DNA of 64,000 bases from a virus, in IMG/VR virus record IMGVR_UViG_3300032293_001294, positions 1 through 64,000 of that record, one strand, 5' to 3'. The notes beneath the pieces are model-generated. The model ran no database searches. It worked only from the letters and a program-made list of their open reading frames with translations, and was not told where the DNA came from. Below, one piece after another: positions 51,501 to 63,500 of the stretch (position 1 is the first letter of the stretch; the number at the start of each line of letters is the position of its first letter). The translations under genes were made by a program, and so were the position numbers.

Positions 51501-54500
51501 CTGACTTTGCATATTTTTTAAAGTGTCAATTGCTTGGCTATCTAAGTTACCTTCGTCATCTAATTTAAAAACTTTAGTCATTAATTTTTCATCAGGTCTA
51601 TTCATGTATTCATTATCTTTTGTAGTATAAACATACTTTAATTCTAGTTTTAAAGTCTTATTTATGTTATCAAATGTAGCTGTATTAATTCTGTTATAAA
51701 CTTCATCGTATACAAAATACTTTGTAATAGGACCAAAAGGCCTTGAAAAGATTCTATTTGGTACTTGTCTTAATACACTAATGTCGTCACCTTTTCTAGG
51801 TTCTTCATATTCTATTTCAATATTTAAATTCTTTTTACGTGGAGATTTGTCGATTTCTTTTTTATCAATACGAGTAGAAGCCAACGTTTGGTATTGTTCA
51901 AGAGACATTCTATCGCTAGAAGGAACTCCTTTTATAATTTCTGTAATGGTTCTTTCCATTGCATTATCTACGTTTGTTTCTTGTACACCAACTTCTTTTA
52001 GAATATTTGTATAGTACACACTTAAAACATTTTCGTTTATTTTTCCAATGTCATTAGCTTTATAATTAGTTAAAAAATTAATACTGTTTTGTAAGGATTC
52101 TAATTTTTGATTAATAATACTGACAAAGATATCTTTATCATAGAAGAAAGTTCTACTGTCGTATAAATCGTCTAAGGTATACTTAGAGAAGTTTTCAATA
52201 GATCTAATATCATTTATGTTTTTAAATAATCTAAACAACGTTGTTTGATTACGATCAAAGAAGTTTTTATTATTAGAATCATTCGTTAACGATAACAAAT
52301 ATTTATTAATATCTTGTAAGTTTACTTTAATTTCTTGTTTGTTACTATCTAGATAATACCAATAAGACTGTTCTTTATTATATTTATATTCAAATATTTC
52401 TATGTTTTTTCCAAGACCTAGCGCTTTATACTTAACAAGGTTATCATTTACAATCTTAAAGTTATTTTCTAATTCTTTTAAATAAATATCTAAATCAGAT
52501 TTTTGTTGGTTTTTAAGTACAGTTAATTCTTTATTTAAGATATCACGTACAGCTTCATCATCGATAGAAGTTCTGCCTTTAAAGATTAAATCAATTTGAT
52601 TTTGTAGTGCAGCTATTGCAGACTTTTGCTTAGTCGGATCTTTAATAACATCGATAACTGATTCATCAAATACTTTTAACATTAGACTTTCTTGTTTGCT
52701 TAGATCTTTTTCTTGTCTTATAAAACCAAGTAAGTTATTTAAATTACTTATCAAATCATTTAATTTCTTATTGGTTTGGTCTATTCTATTTTCCATAACC
52801 CCTAGATTAGATAACCCAATAACATTATTTAAAACAACTTTTGGATTATTCAAAGCAATCTTAATACTAGATAAACTAGTGCTATTATCTTCTGCAATTT
52901 TTCTTGCAGCTGAAAGCATTTCTTCTAAGATAACATTTCTTTCTTTAGTTAATCCTACTTGGCTAATTACTTGTGTATCATTTGAAGGATCACCATTTAA
53001 TAAAGTTTCAATTTCAGATTTTAGTTCGTTTATACGTTTAACTTTTTCTGCTTTTCTTTCTTTAGTAGCTTGAATAATTTCATCTTTGGTTTTACCTTTT
53101 TCAAGCATAGCAATTAAATCATTTTTAGCAGCTTTAGCTAATTCAATTGTTTTTAATTTTTTACCGTAGTCTATTTCAATATCTTTTAACTCTAGGTCTT
53201 TACCATACGTAGCGTATACATGCTTAGTAATTTCTTTCTTAAGCGTGGTATTAGCATCATCTTTATTAAAAGTAACAAGGTTATTTGGACCTCCAACAAT
53301 TAAACGATCAAAAGTATTTGGTGCGTTTTCTACAAATTTAGTAACAGCATCTAAAATTATCTTATGAATTTGTACTGTTTGTTGATCTGTACTATAACTG
53401 TTTAAAAACTTTATAGCCAAAGTATTAATAACTTTTTCTTTTATTTTTGGGTCTCTGTTGATAACGTATTTTTCTAATTCATTTGAAACATTACCCAATT
53501 CACCATCATTAAAGTCTAAAAGTTTCTTTTTTAATTCATCATTAAAAATATAATCAGTATCATACAGTGCTTCTTTAGTAAATTCATTTAGTTCAAGCTT
53601 CCACTTAGCTCTAATAGCCTGCTCAATAAGTTCACCAACTGCATCCAGCTCTTGTGGTTTAGCTTCTAAAGAATTTTTATTAGCAAGAATTTTGTTTTCT
53701 AATCTACTAATAATTAATTCAAGTTGTTTTTTGTATTCTTTATTACGTTCAATATCATTGAGTTTAGGATCAATGTTTTTTAATACATTATTAATAGAGT
53801 TATCTTCTTTAATACTACGATAGTATTCGTTAACAACAAGCTTCTTACCAACTTGACTAATAAAGTTTTGTATAATACCAAAGTCAAACTTATTACCGTT
53901 GTGTGCGACAATCTTAAAGTTATTTTCTACACCAATAATTTGGATAAATGCACGTATAAAGTTGTCGTTGTTTTGTTTAGTACTAACAGTTTCAATTAAT
54001 TTATTAAGTTTTTCTCTAGCTTTTAATTCAAGTTGTTCGTCGTTTAAAATTAAACCATCATTTTCCCATTGTTTTTTCCAAACTTCATTCTTTTGGAAAC
54101 GATAAAATTCTTCAATTTCTTTTGTATAACTACCGTCTTCATTAATAGCGTTATAAAATAACGAGCTGTTAATGTATGCGTTATGAATTTGCAACTCACC
54201 ATTCTTATCGATATATAACATACTCATTTGATATGGAAATTCTTGTCCATTTTGTTTGTATGTTTCAATATCAATAACAGCAAACTCATCGGTAAGTCCT
54301 TTTTCTTTAAGAACATTCTTTTGATGAATATAGTTTAAAGCAGTAGGCATAATATCAACTAAAGAATCGTGTAAAGCAAATTCACCTTCTGTATTAACCT
54401 TATTAATTAAAGATTCTTTGGTGTATCCTTTTGTTTTACTAGTAATAATTTCGGCAACTTTTTCTAATACTTCTTGGTTATTTTTTGTATCTTTTAATTG

Positions 54501-57500
54501 ATCTTTATAGTACTGCTTAAACAATTCAAGGTTACTTAATTTTTTACCTACAAACTCTAGTTCAGATTTATAAGAAGTTTCGCTAGCTTTCTCGGCTTTT
54601 AAAACATCTTCTTGTTTAATTGGTAGAGTGTCTTCAACAGTCTTAATAACACCAAGATTACTTTTATAACGATTAATAAGGTTTAAGTATTCATTAGCAT
54701 CTTTTAATTTATTATTTATATCTTGTTTTTTATTATTTAGTTCAACAATCTTTGTAGTTTCATTGTTTTCTACAACAAACGATACAAGTTCAGATAGACT
54801 AACATTGCTAGTATCGATCGTATTATCAAATACTTTTTTGTTTAAATTACTATATAAAGCTTTAGTATTAGAAACGTTTAAGTTTATTCTATCTTCAACT
54901 TTTTTAACACGTTCTTTAGGATCAACAGAAAATATAATACTAGATTTAATGCTTTCATCAATGCTTAGTCTATTCATAAGGCTAACAGATTTGTTTAATA
55001 TATCTTTAATATCTACAACAGTTTTAGAAAGAACCTTATTATACTTATTCTTTAGTTTATTGTTAATGTTATTTTTTAAAGTAGTTGCATAAGATAAATG
55101 TTCTGGATTTTTAAATACAGATAAATCTACTTCAACATCATTAGATCCAAACCCATGCTTAAATACATCTACATTTTTACCGGATGAAGCTTCATCTTCT
55201 ATATAGTTTAATATATCTTGGTTGGTTTTTCTTCCTATAGTAGTGTTAATAAAAGATTCTAAACTTCTATATTCAGTTTCAGTTATTTTACCACCTTTAG
55301 TAGTAGCTAATTCTTGTACTTTATAATCTAATAAAACACTTAATAAGATTTGTTTTTCTGCGTTTTTATCGCTCAAACTAATTAATGCTTTATACGAAGG
55401 AATGTTATCAACTAATTTATTATCTAACGACGTGATCGATGTAATAGCATAACTATCTAAGATATTGATATAATCTTTTAAAGTTAATTTTTTATCTTCT
55501 TTATAATTAGAATCAATTCTATACACATAATCTCTGATTTGTATTCCGAATCCACGTAAAAGCGCTTTGTTTTTTTCAATAGCTTTACTATGATATTTAT
55601 CGATTTTTGATAAAGTACTATCATCAATTGCAATAGACTTAGCATTCGAAACAACGTTTGTTTTTATAAGCTTATTGTATTCTTCAGAACTCTTTAATAA
55701 TGCAGGCAACATGTTTTCAACATTTTCTAAATCATTAAATTCTAGACGTAAACGATTTAGTTCTTCTCTATCTAAACGTTTATTGAATAAAGAAATACTA
55801 TTAAAGTAGTTAGTATAGTTGCTTCTTTCTTTTCCTTTAAACTTTTTAAATGTATTTTCTGCAATATCTCTTGCTTTTTTTAAACGTTCTTCTAGATTTG
55901 TTTGCTTGCTCATGTCGTATACAGCTTTTAAATCTTCTAGCGTAGTAATAAACTTGTCTGTACCTGGTACTTTGTAAGCAGCATAAGCATCTTTAAACAT
56001 GGCAAAGTTACTTGCTATATTTTTTCCTTTTGAAATTCTAGTAATTTGGTAAACATTAGAACTTTCAATTTCTTTTATAGTAGCAATACTTTCTAAATAC
56101 GCTTTGTACTCATCTTTAATTCTTTGACTTGTTTTTTTGTTTAACTCAATAACATCGTTATTGATCTTTAATTTTTCTTCTTCAATAGATTTAAAGTATT
56201 GTTCATCAAATAATTGTTTTAAACCAGGATAAACAATAAACATATTATTAATTAATTCTAGTTTTTCTTTATTAAAAGCTTTTTGTTCAACACTAATAGA
56301 TTGTTCAACAGTATCTAATTCTTTATTAGTATCAAGAATTAAATCCATAGTATTTTGAGTTAACAAAGGAATACTATTAGTATATTTGCCAAACAATTCT
56401 TGTTGTGTGTTTTCACCTAATGTCTTATTTAATATATTAACGTTTTCATTTTTAGTGTTTAAAAGTTTTTTATTGAGTAGATCTAATTCAAGTTTTAAAA
56501 CTTCTTCTTTCTTTTCTTCTAAAGTTGTAAAAGATTGCATGGTACGTTTAGGTCCTACTGCAGCTTTGTAAGTGTCAAACCAACGATCCTTACCAAAGAA
56601 GTCTTTAGAACCTTTAATAAAGTTCATTAAATAAACGTTTTGTAATATTGTGTTTTGTTTTTCTTTAGTTAACTCATTGAAAGTTTTTCCTTGAAGTTTT
56701 GCAATAGCTTCAGCTTTAGTAAGATCGTTTTCATTACTTTCAATAATACGTTCAATTTTAGTATCAACTTGTTTATAACGATATTGTTTATATTTAACAT
56801 CGTTCTTAATTTGTTTATCTATAAACGAAGATAAATCCATCGTAAGTTTTTCAGAGTTACTATAACGGGCTGTATATATAAACCCTAAAATTGCTTTAAT
56901 ATTGTTGTCATTAAAGATAATAAAACTTTGATTCTTTTCTGAGAATAATTTAATTTGATCAATTGCGTTTTTAATAACATCATCAAACTCTTTAATTAAT
57001 ACTTCGTCAGTCTTTACTTTTCCAGATACATCTAAATCTTTACCATGATTTTTTAAGTAGTTTGTTTTCGCATCAAAAATTAACTTATTATAAGTATTAA
57101 TAAAAAAGTTAACAGATGCTTTGCTCACACTTAAAGACTTTAAAGCTGTATCAATTTCTGAAGGCTTTATAAATTCTTTATCTTTGTAGTCTGGTTTTAA
57201 TTCCTTAAATAAATCATGCCAAGATTTTCTTAAATCATTATAAACAACCTTACCAGAAGCAACTTGCCAGCTCGGAGAATTATGTTCTGCACTAATATCA
57301 GCAATTGCATCCTTAGTTAATTGCATTAATTCATAGGTTTTTTCACCAACAAACCCTGCTTCATAGTCTCTATATAAATGCTTATATGCATTGCGTTGAT
57401 GTCTTCTGACAAGTGTTTCTACGTTGTTGTCTTTAAAATAGATACCTTTATAACTAGAATCATATTCATCAAAAGTCTTTAAGTTTTCTTCATCTAATAT

Positions 57501-60500
57501 AATGTTTCCTAATCTATCATTTAAGAATGAATTTGTACTTCTAATGTATCGAATGTTTTCAAATCCTTTATTTAACTGGAACTTAACACCAGTTTTTAAA
57601 GAACTTCCATAGCCAAGAAGATCGTTAATACTGATTGTTTGTAGTTTAATGTTATTAGATTTTGCTTTTATTGATTCTAATTCAAAAGCTTTCTTTATAT
57701 CATCGTTTGATATTTCAGCTTTGCCATCTGTTTTTAACTTTTCTCTAATAAACTTTTCTTTTTGATAGTTAATAAACAACATGAGTAAACTAGCTTTATA
57801 AAAGTCTTCTGTTGTTTCTTTGGTTTTAATATTTGCGTGGGTATTAATAAAATGTTCAATGTCATTGTATCCATCTTTTTGTATTAAAGTAATGACTTCG
57901 TCTTGATCTAAACCAAAAACACTCCAGTTATTAATTGCTTTTTTAAAGTCACTATTATTAGGACGTATTACTTTTCTAAAGTAATTAAAGAATTCTTCGC
58001 TATTTTCTAATAGATTAATTCTATTAATTTCAAAAATGCGTCTATAAGAAAGCTTCTTTTCTAATTTAGGTTTATCAGCTTTTGCTGCTTCTTTTATTTG
58101 ATCTCTATAAAAGTCTTTCTTTTGTAAGTCTTTATCTTCAAAAACTTTTTTAAACTCTTCTATATCAACAGGACTTATTATAGTTTCTCCAAAACCTTTA
58201 GAACCTATTTCAATAACAGTGTCTATTTGACTTTTTGTAAAACCTTTATTTCTTAATTCTTCTTTAATAAGCTCCAGTTTATTTGTTTCGCTAAATACTA
58301 AAGGAGTTTTTGGCGTGTATATTTTTTCATCTTTAGATGAATATAAATAATTGTTAGCACTATCAAGCACACTACCAGCAGCTTGTATTAAGTTTATTTT
58401 TTCTTTATCGTCTAAATCGTAGCCAAACTCACCTTTAATATAATCAACAATATAAGTATCTATAGTTATATCTTCTATATTGTCTACTATATTTTGTCGG
58501 TTATTCACTAAATCTACAACTTCACCTGCATCTTTAAATTTTGTGTAGGTTAAAAAATCTGTTTTATTGCTTATAAACTTTAAATGTTTCTTATTGAATT
58601 TATATTTTTGAGATTTATTAGGCGTGCTTTCAACTTCTTTTTTAAGACTTAAAGCTTGTTTATAAAGATTTAAATTGTATCCAGTTAACTTATCTACACC
58701 GATTTGTTGCCCGTTGCTAACTAATCTATTTAAAACATCGTAATAATTTAAATAAGCTTGGATATCAAAACGATCACCAGGATAACGTTCCATATATTGT
58801 CTGATAGATACTAAGTAAGACTTAATAACATAGGCGTAAATTAAGTGATCAGTTATACGATCAGCATTTTTATATCCATTTGGATTGTTTTTAAATATTC
58901 TTTGTGCAATCGTCTTAAATATTTTTCTTACACTAGGTTCAACACCTACATATTCTTTTAACTTTTCATACAGCTCTTGTGCGTTAATTTTTTGAGTTTG
59001 AAAATCATTAAATACATTCTTTAAAGAAACCATCTTAGCAATACTAATACTCTTATTTTTAACTTTGTCTTTAATCTTCTTATGATTTTTTACACCTTCT
59101 TGTATTACAGTTTGTAAATTGTCTAGATAATATTGTTGTTTTTCTAAGTGTTTCTTTGCATTTATTTCAAAAGTATCTAATACAGTATTTCTCTTTTTTA
59201 CATCAAACATATTACCGAAAGCATCTGAAAGTTTTTCAGTTAACGGCTTGCTTAAAAGTTCGTGTGCAGTTAGTTGGTTTCTAACATTACTAATTGTAAC
59301 AATCTTAGGTTGTGCATTTTCAATATGTTCTTTAATAATAGGTACAAGTTCTGTATATGCTTTGTTTTGTGTGCTTTCAACATGAGTAAGTAAATCATTT
59401 ACAATGTTATAAAATCTTTCTAATTTGTTTAAATGCTTTTCATCCATGATATTGTAGTAGCTTAAATCTTTAATATTAATATTGTTTTCATATCTGGATT
59501 TAACTGCTTCTAAACTTTTTACAATCTTATCCCAAACATTTTTGTCTTTAAGATCAGCAACAGTCATAGGATTAACATCTTTTTCTAAGTTATTAATATT
59601 ATATTCTTTTGTTAAATACTTACCATTTAAAAAGGTAGATCCGATATATTCTATTTCTAAACCACTATAATCAAACCCTTCAAAGAACTCAAAAAATACA
59701 ATATTAAATAAAGCTTCTTTTTCAGTTTCTTTAAATTGTTCTGTATTGTATAAATCTATTCCTTCGTTATAAAATTTATAGATAGGTACAAATCCTTTTA
59801 AATTGTCATTAGAGTATAGATTTTTATAGAATGTATTTAAGTTTTTTACAAGTGAACTTGGGTTGCCAAGCTTAGTAATAAGATTTAAATCATTTAACCA
59901 ACCTTTAACTACGCTGCCAATTGTTCTATTAATACTACTTTGAACGTTTATAAACCGTGGTAAAAATTTTACAGTGTCATCGACTTTATATAAATCAATA
60001 TCAGCATAATCTTTTTTATTATTCTTAATATTTTCAATTTCTTTATATTTAGATTCACTTAAAATATATACTTCGAAAACATCGTAAGTATCTTTGTTGC
60101 CATTCATGAGTTGTTTAAATGTTGCACGATCTTCTTCCATGGTTTTTAAAGACCACTTGTTATCTGGAACAATAACAATAGCTCTACCATTATCAGTAAT
60201 AATAGGTACTATATTTTCTTTATAGTCTACTACATATTGATTAAAGTCTTTATCATTTAAAGGTACTTTGTTTTTAATAAGTTCTTCACCAGTCATGGTA
60301 TTACGCATGTTTTCCACTCTAGTCTTTAGTTCTTGTTCCCATAAAGATTTGTAAATAACATCAAAAGATTGATTAACTTTTAATCTATTAATAACTTTAT
60401 TGCGAACGGCAGTACTATTGTTTCCGTATACGTAGTTAATTAAAAGGTTGTTTAAAGAAGGTATACCTTCTCCAGCATTTTGGATAGTTTTTACTTCAGC

Positions 60501-63500
60501 TCTTCTAACTAATCCTGTTTCATTTTTGTTGTTAACAGCTAATACATAGTTATCTGCGTCGGTATTAATAATGTTATTAAAGTATGATTCAGCAGTTACA
60601 CCGTCATCATTTTTAATAAGATCCTTATATAATTCTTCAAAACCAGCATCTGTTTGAGGATTAACACCAAGACGTTCGTTAATGTTTTTATATTGTTCTT
60701 GAAGCTTTTTATATACTTCAACTCTGTTTTCAAACGCGCTTAAAACAAACTTATAGTTATTACGTTTAATATTAGTTACGTCATTTTTATAAAGTTCTAA
60801 TTCAGCTTTTGCTTTTTCTTCTAATTCTTTATAACCTTTTAAACGTGTAGTTTGTGCTAAACCTTTAACATCTTTTACATCTTTAAAGAAAATATTTCTA
60901 ATAATTAGTTTAGCATCTGATGCTTTTATGTTTGGATCAATGCCTTTACTTAATTCAATTAATGCTAATAAGTTTAAAGTTTCTAAACTTCTTAGTTGAC
61001 CATTCACATTATTAACATTAATCTTAAATAAATCATTGTTATTATCATCTTTAAATACAATAAAGTCGTTTGGTTTAGACCCTGCACTAATTAAATCTAA
61101 AGCTTCTTTATAAGTATCTTCTATTTTCTTTCTATATTTAGTAGCATAGTTTACATTTAAAAAGGTTTCAAACGGTATATTGTTTTTATTATCAACGGTA
61201 TAAATAGAGTTAGTAAGTGTTAATAATTTTCTAGCCGAGTTTATAACTGGATCAGAAAAGATTTTATACAACTCCGGTGTAGCATCTTTTTGTGACAGAA
61301 ATAATTCTTTATCAATTGCTAAAGTATTATAGGATAAAACTGTATCCCATGTTTGTACAATCCGAGTATACTCAGCAATTGCTAATGCTCTTATTTCAGC
61401 TAAGTCCCCTAATTTTTTAGCATCATATGTCTTAGCCATTTCACTTACAACATTGTTTAATAGATCTATATAATCGTTATAGCTAATGCTATGGACAAAT
61501 ATTAAATCAAATAAACTAACGTTTGTTTCTTTTTCATTTTGTTTAAGTGTAAAAATAACGCTATTATTTTTACCTTGGTTTTCAACCACTTTTAAATCAG
61601 TAAAGTTTTTAAAATCTTCAATTAAATATTTATCAGCATAGTCTTCTGTTAAATTCTTTTGGATAGTATCTAATACTTTAAATATTAGATGGTCTCTGTC
61701 TTCTGGTTTCTTTAAGAAATCTTCTTCAATTCCTCTAATACTAGCATCTTGTAAGTATGCAAGTTTTGTTGTTGATGGATTTGTTTCTGCAATTTTAGGA
61801 CTAATACTAGCTACAATATTTTGTTCTTCTTCTCTTAAATTATTGATAAGTCTTTTTAAAGTACTAATAAACGGTATACTTTCTTTAGAACGACTTACTT
61901 GATTATTTAATATATTATTAGCATTATCAAATATTTCTAATAAAGTATCTTTGTTTGATTCATTTTTATTGTATTCATTTATTAAATCTTTTAGATATGC
62001 TCTAGCAGATTTATTAGTTACATCTTCAGTTCCGGTTCTAACAAGTACAGTTTTCGCAGCACTGACTAAATAATTTTTAAATAAATCTGTAAAGTTTTCT
62101 TTAGCAAATTTATTATCTTTGATAGAAATATCAACATCTATTTTTTGTTTAGTTAAATATTCATCATATATAATCTTAGCAATTTCATCTGCACTCATTG
62201 TAATTTTAATATTTTTTACACTAATAATATCTCCATACTCTTTTAATAACTCTGCTAATTCATACGAAAATATCATGACTTTTTCTTTGTATTCAAGATC
62301 ACTTCTATTTTTTGAATTTAAAAAGTTAATAAAAGAAATACTAGATTTACCTTTTTCTAATGAAAGTTGGCGCATTTTTAAACTGGCGGTGTACTTATTA
62401 TTTTCAATAACGTAGTTAGGTTCGTTTAGTATATCGTCAATAACCTTTATTTTTTCTACAGTAGCATCTAAAGATTTTGATGTTACTAAATCCAAAACAT
62501 TTTCTTTTAGTTGATTTGTTACAAGTAACGGTGAATATATATCATCAGAGCCTGGACCTAGTACAGAGTTGACTACAGTTTTATCTGTAAACTTACTGCT
62601 ATCATTCTTTACATTATTAAATACTGCTTTTGCTGCGTCTTTATATTTTAATTCATCAAGACGTTCTTCTGCTGCATCGTTTTTCATTGCATCAAATTGC
62701 TTGCTTAGTTCTTCAATTTCGTCATCTCTTAATGTTTCTAAAGCTAAAAGATCTTTTCCTTGTGAGAATTTTCTAATCTCATCAAGATCAAAGTCAGTTA
62801 AAAATGCTTTAGTAACTTCTGATTTAAGTTGGTTATCTATGATGTTATTAGGTATATTAATGTTCTTTAAAGACTTTTCAATATCAATATTTTTTATTTC
62901 TTTAGGTAGTTGCTTTGTTAATGCACTCTTTTTAAAGATGCTTAAAGAAGTAGCGTCTGTATTAAAATTATCATAGATATATGATTTAACATACTTATAT
63001 ACAGGCGATCCTTTGAATAACTTTTCAAAGTTATCTTGCAAGTTTAAACTTAAGAATTTATTTAATTCTTTTTCATCTGTAATATTCTTTGTTTCATTTT
63101 TATAAATGTCATCAAACTCTTTTATTTTTTGAGCAACAGCTTCTAATGATTTACTTAGTGGGTTATTGCCGGATACTTGTTTAATGTTTTCTTGTATAGC
63201 ATATCTGTACAAATCTTTTAAATCTAATTTATTGGTATAAATAAATCTTGTTTTAGACCCACCTGAAAATCTATAGGCAATATCAATTTGTTTTGCGACT
63301 TCTCGTACTTTGTCTCCAGAAAGTAAAAATGTTTTATCTTTTAAATCTATGTCACTTGTAGCAATAAATTCTACAATTAATTTATACTTATCTTCTGTTT
63401 CAAGCTTTAACCAAGCTTCTGGATCAACATTAAACAAAGGTTGATTAATATGTAATAAGTCATCATAAATGTCTTTAGTATTTTTAAAGTAGTTGTTTAA

